Assembly: GCA_013396525.1 (NCBI GenBank) | Contig: VWYX01000384.1 | Location: 62,001 to 126,000 of the forward strand | DNA: 64,000 nucleotides | Reading direction: 5' to 3' | From: Chaetorhynchus papuensis | Lineage: Eukaryota; Chordata; Aves; Passeriformes; Rhipiduridae | Part shown: piece after piece, positions 12,723 through 24,900 of the stretch | Position numbering within the stretch: the first letter of the stretch is position 1 | Layout of the letters: every line of letters begins with the position of its first letter | Notes under the pieces: model-generated | Told to the model about the DNA's origin: nothing | Database searches by the model: none | Seen by the model: only the letters and a program-made list of their open reading frames with translations | Position numbers and translations under genes: made by a program

Positions 12723-14857
12723 AAATCATTCCTCAACAATAATGGTAGCAATAACCAGTGCCAGCTCTAAGGTTTGGGGATTTTCATGTATTTTGGTTTA
12801 CAACAGTCTACAAGGAAATGTTTACTGGGCTGGAGCTCCTGATCACACAGCCCCATTCATTTACTCTCTATGTTTACAATTTCTGTGTGCAAGGCACAAA
12901 CCAGAGTCCCATTATAACGGGTGTAAGGCAATGGGGAATCTTCACAGAAAGCTTTGTGAGAACAGCAGAGGCAAGAGATCCATAGTATATTGTTTATGGC
13001 CTCCTGAAAATTGTAAAAATAATTTCATGGTTGACTCTTTTGACAAAAAAGGGACACGATGGTAAAGTCAAGTTTCTGGTCTCATAAGGGCTGACTTTGT
13101 GAGATCCACCAGTGGCAGAAAAAGTACAACATTGCCATCTACATATGAACAGTCACTAATTAAATACTGTCATCTTTATTCAGCCTTTAGTTCAATGCCT
13201 TCATCTCCCTCCCTGCGTCACAGTTCCCCTGGTGATAGTTCTTTATAGCTGGGCCATCTCTACACGTTGGACAGACTTCAGTGAGTGCAATATCATGCCC
13301 CTTCAAGATTTACATTTGAAATAGTTTAAAGGAAACCTATTTAACTAAGTACGTAACTGAAGACAAGGGATTTTGAGCACAGCAGGCAGCGTGGGAGGGT
13401 AGAAGACTGTGCAAATGAGTAAGTGATATTGGGAACATTTCTGTGCTTTTCATATCTCCACTTAGCATAAGAATAACTGATAGAGAGGAAAGAGAAATCA
13501 TGTCATGTATTGGATGTTTTCCAGACAAATGAAGGAAAAGTCTAAAACACATTGACTGGAACTATTGGAAGTATGTTGAGTCTAAAGTTCTAAAAGAGCA
13601 CAGTCTTTGGGAAACATATGTTTGAGCATTCCAGCTTGAGAAGAGGGAGAGAAATACAGCTTGGAACTCACTGGCCCCCATTCCTCTTCAGCAGTTACTC
13701 ACACCTGTGTGTAATGTGAGTCAAACACTGCTATCAGTGAGCCACACTGATAAATACAGCCCTTCTGACAAGGGCCTCTGGTGGCCCTCTAGGAGCATCC
13801 ATGAACACCAGTTGTGATCTTCTTTGTGCTTAAAGCTTTCTCCAGGTAAGTCATTAAAGACAGCAGTTACTAAGCCTTGCCCTCCTGACTTACAAACCTT
13901 AATGTCACTGCTTGGCCAAACACCAGGGGCCTCAATTGTGTAAATGGAAGCTTCAAACGATCTTCAAATGAAACTGACCTGTGCCCAGGTCACCAGCCAT
14001 ATGGCTCTGCCAGTAAGTGGTTTTTCACTCAGCCTCGAATTGAATCCTCTCAGAATTTTTGCAAAATCAAGAAAACGGACAAATTTCAACTCAAATTAGC
14101 CGATAGGGAATTCACTTTAGGGAAACCTACATGGTTTTTGAAAATACCGTCTTCTCATATGTTAAATGAGATGTCTTTTGAAATCCTTAAAACTACAGAT
14201 TGTAGAAGAAAGAAAATTATTCTGAAGGCATCAGCAGCTGAATAGGATAAATCCTTGCAACAAAATATGTTGTCAGACAAAAAAACCAGGAACTGTTCCT
14301 AGCCTCAAAAAATTAATATATTTGAGAATGAAAGGAAGGCAATGGTGGGTTTTGGAGTATTTTTTTTTACGTGTTAACTTGACATTTTTTCCCCAAAAAT
14401 GTATTTGGTTGTTAACTTGTATTCTAAAATCTTGATGCAAAACCCGTGTTTATTTCAAGTTATATAATTTTTTCCTTCAACACATAACTTTTTAAATATA
14501 TTTTTTAAGGAAAATTTGGTTTTGCCTTTTATAGAGTTACACAATCTCCTCAGCAATTTCACAAATGTGCTTGAAAACCCAGCTGTTCCTACACTGATTA
14601 TTCTATTGATACTGTTCACTTCCATTACTTGAACACTGATTCAATCCAGCCTACTTCATTACTAAGAAAATTCATTTAAAGGGAAATATGAGTAGTTATT
14701 GCTTTCTGACACCTCAGGTTTGCAAGAATTAAACGGCATTCAAGCCCAAGATTTTCATCATGGTATTGGTACAATTAGTAATTTACATGAGTTGAAACCT
14801 AGCTGCTGATACAATAAAAAAGGCCACTATATTGTGTAAGTCAAGCTGAGAAGATTT
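12723..14857. other. Unique sequence, no gene seen
   Basis: AT-rich sequence with scattered open frames, none over 100 codons once the CR1-overlapping one is excluded. No repeat family recognised. Confidence 0.5.
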
Positions 14858-14923
14858 GGGCAAAATTTTTATCTAGTGCCATTTGACATTGGGCCAAATT
14901 TTTATTTAGTCTCACCTGATATA
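14858..14923 (+). repeat. Two-copy 33-bp imperfect tandem repeat
   Basis: Copies at 14858-14890 and 14891-14923 both begin GGGC(A/C)AAATTTTTAT and agree at about 25 of 33 positions. This is an old local duplication. Confidence 0.65.
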
Positions 14924-17900
14924 GGTGTGTTGGGTTCAGCACAGTTACATATACTTATTCTTGATTAAAGGGTTTTATTTATAGGACTATTTCATTGTGT
15001 AGAGCTGGTTAACAGGTTCAAACATAGACATTCATGTGTATATTTATATTTATTTATGCAGGTATGAGCATGTGCACCTTGGAGCATGAAGTGTTGTATT
15101 ATATATCTCAAATGTATCATGTCAGTGAGAAGACACTGCTGTCAATTATTTCATTCAGTTGTATGGAACATCCTTGTTATTCTTCTCCATCACTGAGAAA
15201 GGCTTGAAACTGTGAGCTCAGAAGCAGAAGAAACAAAGCATTGTAAGTGTTACTGGAATTCCTGAAAGCCATTGCTTTAAACTCTTACTTCAATATTGTT
15301 TGACAGCATTGATTTAAAGCAACAGGCTATGTAAAGTCATGTCACATATCATCTGCACTTTGTGTAAGATGATAAGAGTGTGGACATGTGCGTGTGTATC
15401 CTCTGTACTTTATAAATCAGATTAAGTTCAGAAGAAGCAGGCATTAATTTCTGATGGCTGGCCTAAATTTAAAAAAACAACTGGGTATCCAACAGTGAAC
15501 ACATTCCTGGTGAAAATATCAGTGAGTTATTAAACTATAAATTTAATCTTAAAAGTCTGTGCTTCTAGTAATGCATACCGGCTTGTTGTGAGCTTTCTGC
15601 ACTGTTCATAAAATTCTGACCAGTAAAATGAACACTTGGAAGTACTGGCTCCTGCTGACAATGGAAAACAGAGGTGTTAAATATAAATCGCGGTACAATG
15701 AAATCATGAAAAGTAAACTAAGATTTTTGCTATAAAAACATTATAGAGCCATTTTATAACAGAATCAGCTCATAGCATATAATCACATTTTAACAGCTGT
15801 TGCCAAATTAGGTAAAAGCTCTGATAGAAAATTTGTTAATTATATGCTTTAGGCCTCACAGGCAGCCTAAACCAGTCAGAAATGAAGAAGAGCACTGATT
15901 TAAGATGATCCTATTGTTAGTATTTTTATTACAATAACAAATAGTTTTCACACGCCTCAAACTTGGGAAATGCCACAAGACTACTGCTGGGCAGTACAGG
16001 GTAGCAATGACTTAAACTGGAAGAGACAAAAGGAGGACAAAGCATCATCCTTATTTTATAAGATACAGAGAGCTTAAGGAAGACATTTTCTAGGACACTC
16101 AGAATCACAGAATCCCTCAACTCCATGTCCCTGGTTCCTCCATAGTGAAGTAGAAAAAAAAAGTAGCTCCTGTAGTCAATTCACTCCTCTCTGCATTAGG
16201 CCTTTGGTTCCAAAGGGTGCCTGCCTTGGGGTGTGGGGGTGCTGAGCCTGCTCCATGGCACACCCTGCATTGCTCTGCTAAGTGGCTGCTCAGGCAGGGC
16301 ACGAGTTGTGCACCCACGTCACACACTGCTGCACAAGGCTGCCAGCCCACCTCCTCCTCTCCGAGTTCTCCTCCCTCTTGGTCTAGAATACCATCTCAGG
16401 CAAGAATCTGGCTTTTTTTTCTGAGATAAATTCACTTCTTGTGAAGTACTCAAGTATGTAATTTTAGAAAATTAAATCTGTCTCTCAAGAAAGTGTGGCA
16501 GTCACCTGCAGTACAGTTATTTTCTCCTCTCTCTTAGATGTTATTTTTAGTCAAGTTTCAACAAGAGCTACACCTCAGTGAGTTTCACTGTTTGAAGATT
16601 TAGACAGTGAAGGTATGTTTTGTAGGTTCAAATCCCTGAAGTCAGATTTGAATTTGAGCTATCTAATCTAATGTCAGAGCTCTCGGTGTGCTGAGTTATT
16701 TATTATGAAGGGAAAGTGGTTTGTTTTCTTTTTGAATGGAAGGATTTACTACTTAAGTAATCCTTATCTTCTCCCAAGGGTTTCCATCTTGAGTATAAGC
16801 ACTTATTCACTCAAAGTTCAGGCTTTCCTGAATTCTGTTTTCAGGTGCTTACTTTTTGCTCCTCATTGTGTGGGAAGCTGATGTTACTGTTTCAGAGGCA
16901 GTGAATTCCATTGGGAGGTCATTCACGTAAAATATACCACCTCTAGAAGCTGATCACCCTCAATATGCCCTATTATCTGAATACCCTAGTCTGTGGCTAC
17001 TTACTACAGCCTGTAGGAAATAATAAAAACCCCTCCAAGACATTACACTCTCACCCTGGTCTCTAAAGTCTCCTTCTGCTTGGGATTGAAAACCATCAAA
17101 TTCTCATTGGAGGAGCTGGATCTTATTCACATTTTGTCTTTCACACTACAGCCACACAAAAGTGAGTTTGTAGGATTGTAGAACACCCACCCTCCCCACC
17201 CCCTATTTAATGTGTGACTCTGAAAGTTGTTTTTTTTTTCTCCTGAAATTAATAATTAATCTATTCTTTCACAGTACCTATAGTAATCCAAATCCATTGT
17301 ATTACTCTCTAGAAGAATAACTGACATGACCCAGATATTACAAGATGTCTTTCTTTCCTGTGGAAACAGCTGTATTTTGCATGGAATGTTAAAGTACAAA
17401 TTAGGTCAAAACAAGAGAAAACAACTTTTTTTAAACAGTTATAGAACTCACCGGAACAAAAATAGCTCTGGGTCCTACTTCTTTTTCTAGTTAACAATTC
17501 CCTGGTTTATATTAACTAGCTTGTAGAGCAAGAGCTAGAAGTAAACCAGGTCACTGTCTTGAGCCCAGTTAATATTTAATTATTCTGCATAAAGTGGAGC
17601 AGTTTTGACTGAAAAAAGTGTGGGGCAAGTTAAGTTCAAATTCCTTGTAGCTAAAAAGAAAGGCAGCCTTTCTACTTTCCTCATAAGTTTCCTAACCCCT
17701 GGGCTATGTATTAATAGCAGAACCCGGGAATGCAAAATCTTCATCAATACTTTGTGCAGAAGCTCATATTCCAAGTATATTGAAGAACACTAAGTGGATT
17801 CAACCCTACTGGGCAGGAGGTCTTTGTGTGCACTTGAACATGGGACAGAAGAGTGGACAAATGAAGTTGAGGTAGATTCTTAGGGGGAACTGAAGATGAC

Positions 17901-18346
17901 TGTAAAATACCATTCTAAAAAGAAAGAAATGGACCTGCAGTACTTACAAATTTAGGAGCAGCTGAAAAGATGGTCCATGAAAAATTCAGTTTTCATTTTA
18001 GTACCTAAAGATGCAGACCTATAAATCTCTTTGTGAATCCAGCCAAGAACCCTTTTTCAAGGAAAACTGACCAGACACTGTATCTAAGCAACTTAGCAAA
18101 ATGGTTAGGAAGCTCCCAAATCACAGATCTGCTTTCAGAAACATCTTTCTTAGGCTCTTTCTTAGGACATTTTTGGCAATACCAGGAATTAAAGTCAAAT
18201 TGTTTTAATCTGTGTCTAGTGTATTAACTATAACAGCAGCCTGTTCTCAGAGCTTGAAGTTCACAAATGAAGGTATAAATCAGCAGCAACCCACTGGACA
18301 GTTGCCAGTGTAAACCAGAGCTCAATGTAAGACAGAAGAGAATCAG
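14924..18346. other. Unique sequence, no gene seen
   Basis: No gene found. A somewhat GC-richer patch at 16190-16400 has short open frames on both strands (up to 77 codons) but no splice-bounded structure. The 20 bases around 16102 resemble the start of a minus-strand CR1 tail (GAATCACAGAATCCC), but the match does not continue. Confidence 0.5.
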
Positions 18347-18686
18347 GCAGTAAAAAGTGTCTTATTCCTCTCCATTTTTATCTCTTCAACTTTAATCCTC
18401 TTTGAAGGTATATGAAAACAATTATATTATCTTTGTAAAAGAAAAAAAAAAAAAGGCTTATTCTGGCACCTCACTGCTTTATTATTTCACTATATTTCTC
18501 CAGATAAGAAAATCTGGCAGTAAAAAGTGTCTTATTCCTCTCCATTTTTATCTCTTCAACTTTAATCCTCTTTGAAGGTATATGAAAACAATTATATTAT
18601 CTTTGCAAAAGAAAAAAAAAAAAAGGCTTATTCTGGCACCTCACTGCTTTATTATTTCACTATATTTCTCCAGATAAGAAAATCTG
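18347..18686 (+). repeat. 170-bp tandem duplication, two copies
   Basis: Copy 1 is 18347-18516 and copy 2 is 18517-18686. They line up without gaps and differ at one base (T at 18436, C at 18606). Each copy carries an internal run of 13 A residues followed by GG. The near identity means a recent duplication or an assembly duplication. A 76-codon open frame beginning in copy 2 is probably meaningless. Confidence 0.97.
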
Positions 18687-19059
18687 ATTTTTTACCACTA
18701 GCACCAGCACTAACAGAAAAATGTTTAAAACACATTTTCCTTCCAAGAAGAAATGTCAAAGCTTTTCAGACCTTTTCTTCTCCTTCCTGCTGGTCCTGCT
18801 AGTACTATACTGCCCCACCTATTCCTGGTGGCATGATTTGGAGAAGCCCATGTGTGTTATGACTACCTGACATGAGATTATGCTCTGCTTCTATGTTCTC
18901 CAAGTTATCGTTTAGAAACTCTTCTATGTTGTCTGCTATATTGGATTAACTGGATTAGTCACCTGATCAAAGACTGTTTTGCAGGGTCAAGTCCTGGCAA
19001 TGTGTTAAAGAAAAAATAAAAAGAGGAAATTTTAATTTTTATTCTTAACAGTTCTGATT
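18687..19059. other. Unique sequence, nothing recognised
   Basis: No gene, repeat family or splice-bounded open frame seen in this stretch. Confidence 0.5.
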
Positions 19060-19082
19060 TTATATATATATATATATATATA
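19060..19082. repeat. (TA)n microsatellite
   Basis: About 11 uninterrupted TA dinucleotides in AT-rich flanks. Likely polymorphic. Confidence 0.95.
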
Positions 19083-20297
19083 AGTATGTACGTAAATTGA
19101 AGAAAGTCTGTGGGAACTGGTGCTATTCTCCATGGACAAGAAAATCTGGGAGATGGTGTACTTGAAACTTCCAGTATTAAGAAAGGGAGTGAAAATATAA
19201 AGCAACCTCAAAGGGTGGGCTTTTGTTATTACTACTTAAAGGGGAAAACTAAGGGACTAAATTGAAATATTAGGTAAGAATGAGCAAACAGGGACTTGGG
19301 CAGCGTTTCTTCACTCTCAGAGAAAGAGACATATGGAACAAGTTACTAGTGAAGGTAACTGAAGTACAGTCTCACAGAGATAAAGGGATACCTAAATCTG
19401 TTTCTGGAAGGGAGGATTGAAGAATAGGGTGAAAAAAGCAAGTAGGGTGGATTAAGCTAAACTCTGCCAGGACAGGCATGTCAGCACATATGAACCTTTT
19501 CTCTCTCTGCAATTCTGCTCCTTTATTTGCCCTTTTTTTTTTTTTTTTGCTTTATCAGCTCATAATATCAACCTCATAATGTCATTTTAACTCTTTCCCA
19601 TCTACAAAATTCCTCTGTGCTATTCAATCCTCCGTGCATCAGTGAATTCTGCCTGGAGAATTCAGACACTCAGGACCAGTATAATGATGTGTTTTTGGTA
19701 TGCAAGAAGTGTGAAGCAAGTGACAGACAACTAAGGTGAGATTCTTCTCACCTAAATAAAGTATAAGCATGTACTGCTGAACAGATGCTCTCTTTACAGT
19801 AAATGGTCAGAAAAAGGAATATCTTAGCAATCCATGTAAAATATTTCAGTAGATGAGATAAATTAGGCCACAAGAATTTCTGTTTCTCTTCACTGAATAT
19901 AAATAGAGCATAGGAAAATTAACACATAGAAATCCAAATCTCAGAGGCCTATGGTTCACACAAATCGACACCACTCTCAATGCTGTGTCAAGAAGCAAAT
20001 CCCTTTCCACCCGATTTATCTAAGGCCACTTCAGCAACTCTGATAGGGACTGTAATTTAGAGACACCTGAGCAAAAGGACTTGCCTTGAAGCCAGCCCAG
20101 GAAGTCAGCATAAAGCTGCCCCAACTTAGAAGCAGGGTTTGGTGACTTTGGTGTAAGTCTGTTACAATATCTCTGTTTGGTTTTCAGAAATATAATTTCT
20201 CTGGGTAACACTCCATTGGGACATGTAGATGTAACCTGCAGAAGAAATTGCACCCTTTCACAAGAAATGGGTAAGGCAAAGAAATGGATAATGAAAT
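19083..20297. other. Unique sequence with a T16 run
   Basis: A run of 16 T residues lies at 19533-19548. Otherwise no gene or repeat family was recognised. A 101-codon minus-strand open frame at 20020-20325 runs partly through the adjoining CR1 tail and is not supported as a gene. Confidence 0.5.
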
Positions 20298-20420
20298 CCA
20301 GGTTGGATAAGGCCTTGAGCAACATCGTCTAGAGGGAGCTGTCTTTGCCTGTGTCAGGCAGGTTGGGACTAGATCATCTTTAAGGTCCATTCCAACCCTT
20401 AACACTCTGTGATTCTATGA
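20298..20420 (+). mobile_element. CR1 LINE 3' tail, plus strand
   Basis: The segment starts CCAGGTTGGATAAGGCCTTG, continues through GGTTGGGACTAGATCATC and AAGGTCCATTCCAACCC, and ends in TGTGATTCTATGA. This is the diagnostic end of avian CR1, including the octamer-like tail. It is a severely 5'-truncated insertion of about 120 bp with no coding sequence. Confidence 0.92.
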
Positions 20421-21849
20421 AATAATGCCTGACGCTTTCCCATGATTCTTCTTGAAGCAGTTTGACTTTATACAAAACTCTTAAATATCCCAGAGAGGGA
20501 TTATAGTCACCTACTCGGGTCACACAGCCAGAATATGGGGCATATGGACATAGCACTTGCGGAAGAGAAGGAGAAATACTTCCTACAGCAACATATTTAT
20601 CTGTAGATAGAACCAACTTCAAAGGGAGAATTGTCTCAGCTGTTTATCAGATCATTTTTATGTCTGAACTAGTTATGCTCAGGGTTGCAGGAATTACAGA
20701 TCATGAATCCTTCAAGACATCCCATTTTCAGTATTGAAGAGTATTCTCCAGGGATGTGTTGGAAATCCCTAGTATAGATTAGGTAGAGGAGGAAACTGAG
20801 CCTTTCTTTTCCAGATTCCAAGTGGTAGTCTTACACACCAGACAGCTGAATTACAGAAAAGGGAATAAATGAATCCATCCTGAACATGTGTCTTGTCCAG
20901 ATATTTTCTGCATTTTGCATTCAGCTGAAAGTGCTTGGGTTTAAAAACCTAGCCATGTACATGATTGTTTGTTTGTGGGTTTTTTTGTAACTGATAAATG
21001 CTTTTTCTGAAGATTAAATACTGATTTGAAGAATAAACTACAGGTCTTTAGAACAAACTTAATCTTGTAACAACTGTGATGGCATAAATGATGGTAATGG
21101 GAATGCTGTGGGTAATGTTGTTAACTGAGGACCATAAAAAACTGTGCATGATGCAAAACTTAGTTTAATTAAGGAACTTACCATTCTCCTTTTTCTACTG
21201 CTATTTCCATCTCCTTTCAAGAGAAAAAACAAGCCAAGAAAAAAAATTTCTAGTAAAAATACAATGGAAAATTATCAACCTATTTTATAATATAATGAAG
21301 TATATAACTTCATAAGTTGTTCATATCCACTGTTGCACTGTTACAATTTTTATAATTCTATTTGCTGTATTACATTACTACATATGAAGAACTTAAAATG
21401 GTTCTCTAAAATATCACTGAAATTACTGCAATATTATGGATGTACTTCAAACAAGTTTGTGACAATTGAGATTGTCGTCCAAATATCTTTCACCTCAAAA
21501 TCCTGCTGGATCACACATGTAGTTCTGCTACTTTTTTTTAGAGGCCTGTTTTGATTTAACATGTGCCACTGTGCTCTTTCACTGCTTGGAGAAAATAATG
21601 AATGGTATGAAATGATTATGCTCTGTCATTTTTCTTACCCTTCCCATATTCTGTTGCGCAATCACTGCCATGCTCTTGCTAAGAACCTTGGCTGCATTCC
21701 ACTCTGAGTTCTTTCTTAATGACTTCATCTGTAGGACTACAAAGATTCATAATCAGTTCCTATCCAAGCACTGAAATTAATTTTGTGGAAATCCATCTCT
21801 GTATGTTTCAATGCTGGCTATTGAAGCAATCTTGAAAGCAGACACCATG
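20421..21849. other. Unique sequence, no gene seen
   Basis: Short open frames only (80 codons or less). A 19-bp imperfect-loop palindrome, ATGAAGT-5-ACTTCAT, lies at 21295-21313. Nothing else recognised. Confidence 0.5.
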
Positions 21850-21904
21850 TGGGGGAAAGGAAGGAGGGGAGCAGGGAGAGGAAAAAAAAGAAAAGAAAGA
21901 AAAC
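21850..21904 (+). repeat. Polypurine tract, G-rich to A-rich
   Basis: A 55-bp stretch of purines with a single C. It goes from GGA-type units to AAAG-type units. It may be prone to triplex formation or slippage. No gene context is visible. Confidence 0.85.
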
Positions 21905-24900
21905 TTTGGCCCCAGCTCACAGAAATCAAGCTGTGTTCTGTGACACTCAAAAAAAGAGGGTGGTCTCCACCCCACCAGAAGTCACGCAACAGAGCAGATA
22001 CCCTCACCAAGCTGCTGCCTGTGCAGTTCTCTGCTTCCTTACCTCAAAGGAGAGCAAAGATGCCTCTCTGGAGAGTATGAACAGGTGAAAAGGTTTCTAC
22101 TCAGAATCTCTGAAGGCTACCACAGACTTAAATGTCTACTGGGATGTCTCAGTGATTATAATGTCAAACTTCTGTACCTTGTTGAGTCAATAGAGAGTTC
22201 TGAGAAGTCTTAAATTAGGTACATATAGCAAATTTTCAAACTCTTTCACCTCTTCAAGGTGGTATCTCAAGTCTCTGAATAGGATGTGTCAAAACTTGTG
22301 TGTGTCTTAGCAATCACAGCAGACCATCTGAATATGCTGAATATATATGCCAGCAGTGGTTTACAACACATAAGTGAAGATTTGATCTTTCTATATTTTC
22401 TTACATCAGTATATTAGAAAACCACCTGAAAATGCCTCTGTGCAAGATTTCTTATCATTTCAAGAGCATTTTGAGTAACAGCCATTTGGGTAACAGTGAT
22501 TCTGTTAAGTCCATTACTTCTACATCTGCAGGAAGAAACAAGGAATATTAAAGAGCACAAGATGCAAGTCAATATTCACCACTGAGTGTGAGAATGATGC
22601 CTTGGTCAACTGAGCCTTAACATCAACTGAAATACTCAGAGTTTCCCATTAGTACTGGATGAAAACACTGATGTTGCACAGATGGTACTGAAAACAAAAG
22701 GGTGGGACAGTCACGGGAGCCTATTGTTTAATTTAAGGTCCTGGTTTTACCTCCAGGATTGGTGTTGTATACACAGTAGTCTGCATGTGGCTCCCTGCAC
22801 ACTTCCCTGCTTATTTCTCCAACTGGTGTTGACACTACAAGTCTGTGTTTGGCAAAAACTCATGGTCAAATGTCAATCTTCTTATAAACACATGCACACA
22901 ATTATAGAGATGAGCAAATGGACTTGGCTATTATTACCTTATTGACTTGGAATATAGTGGGTTCAGGACACAAACAAGACCCTTACCTTAGTAAATGCTA
23001 CAAAGGACAGCATTCTCCTACTCTGCTCCTTTCCATAGCTAAAATGAGCAATGGATACAAGGCAAAAAATATGTTGTCATTCATAGCAAAGGTCTCAGTC
23101 AGCCAGAAAACATTTAGCGTCAGAGAAGCTGCAGTTTACCTAAGAAATAATATCATCAAACTTTAATAGAGAAGTGATCATGTCTTTTTAAAAACTTCAT
23201 TCCTCATGAAACTGTGCCAGATCCTGACATTGTCTGCCGGCGTCCGACTGACAGAGTGCAGCAGTAATAAATGGGGCACTGTATGTCTAAGCTCCCTAGC
23301 TGAGATATGACATTAACTCTTGACCCTCAAATGAAAAGAAAACTCAGTATCTCCTGTTACTATTATAAATGTTGACTTTAGTATTCATTATTAAAGAACA
23401 CATTTCAGTCTCATTCCACACTGCATCACGCGATGTATGGATCTATAGCAGTTTTCACTGGTACTGTTTCTTTTCACTTTGTCTGCATCTGATAAGCCAG
23501 AAACCTTGGGGACTGAACCAAAACACAAGCATTACTGAAGAAACAGGCCTGGGAGATTTTCTGCTTCATCTCATGACACCATGCTTGTGTAATGCTAGAG
23601 AGTAATACAGCCTTTATTTTATGGCATATGAAAATGTGAATGCATTTCATTGCCTTCTTATACTCCATACAAAGAGTAGGCACAAACCCCACGTGGAAGT
23701 AACACATTGGTTGATATGTCTTAGGCCCTGTTCTGGGCCATTTCAAAATCAGGATGAACTGTTGTAGTTTCCAGTGATGGACCTGCAGCTCAAATCACAG
23801 AAAATTTGGCTTTTCTGATCTGGAATCCCTTATCACTCTGTAACACATAAGCCAAAAATATGGTTGTTAGTTACAGCAGTCAGAGGAAAAAGGTTGTATA
23901 TTTCTTTCAAAAGTACCCACTTTGAAATTTGGAGAAGAAAATGTGCTGAAATTAGACCAGCCCCTGTTACCCCATTGCAGAGCATTAGCAGTTTAGTCCA
24001 TGAATTGCACAATTACAGGGATTATTGTGGAAGGTCTGTTTTTTAGTCTTCCTAGTCTGACAAATAGACACCAAGGACATTAATTTTCTTATGAGTGGAA
24101 TGGATATAAAAATTTGGAACTGAAAGGGTGTGTTCCAGCAACCAACTTGAAAATGTTAATTTTTCAGTTTAGAATTCCATTGCTCTGAATGGAAAAATGT
24201 GGGACTGTCTGCCTGCTGACTTGTGACTGCTCTCCTTGGTGGCATTACAGAGAAAGAGGCTAGAGTAGCCATAGGATTAGTCAGATATTTAAATTAAGCC
24301 CAGGTTTTTATTGTCTCTTAACTATTGCCATCTCAGATGAGACCTGAATACACTCTGGTTTCTACTGAACAAATTTTTGAATGACCACTGCTGAACTTCT
24401 CAGCTGAGGCCATACTTTCAATATTTTGATCATCTCCCTGTTGCAGGTGGAACTCCAGAAGAGCCTATGAAACACGGAGATTAATTTTTATACTGTCACC
24501 AAAGGGATGTCCTTAACACTCCCAGACTGAACTGGGTGAAAAGTTTAGCCACGAGAATACACTCATTTTGCTGGGATACACTCATCTTGGCACCACAAAA
24601 GCTGGCCAATCCTTGTGTACTAGTCAGGATGGAAATGCAACATGCCGAAAAGTAACCTTTTCTGTAATACACATTGATGTATTTTCCTTCCTAAGGATAC
24701 AGACAGATTGTTCTAGTTCATTATGCTTATTTGTAACAAACTGATCCATGGGAACCACACCAGACAACAGCACTAGGGTCAGGACCCAGAAATGCATCCA
24801 GGCTGAAATAAACTGATGATGATCCTGGAGAGCTAAATCCTTAGAACCATATTCCATTCTCATACATCCTTGCAGAGAGAATTTCTGTGCAACCAGCATT

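Noticed and set aside
12622..13065. 147-codon plus-strand open frame
   Set aside because: Its first part runs antisense through a CR1 fragment, a length like this is expected by chance in 64 kb, and the translation is not recognised.
16102..16130. Possible start of another minus-strand CR1
   Set aside because: About 15 bases match the tail but the similarity does not continue.
23230..23250. Small CpG cluster as a CpG island or promoter
   Set aside because: Only a few CpGs within about 20 bp, with AT-rich flanks.
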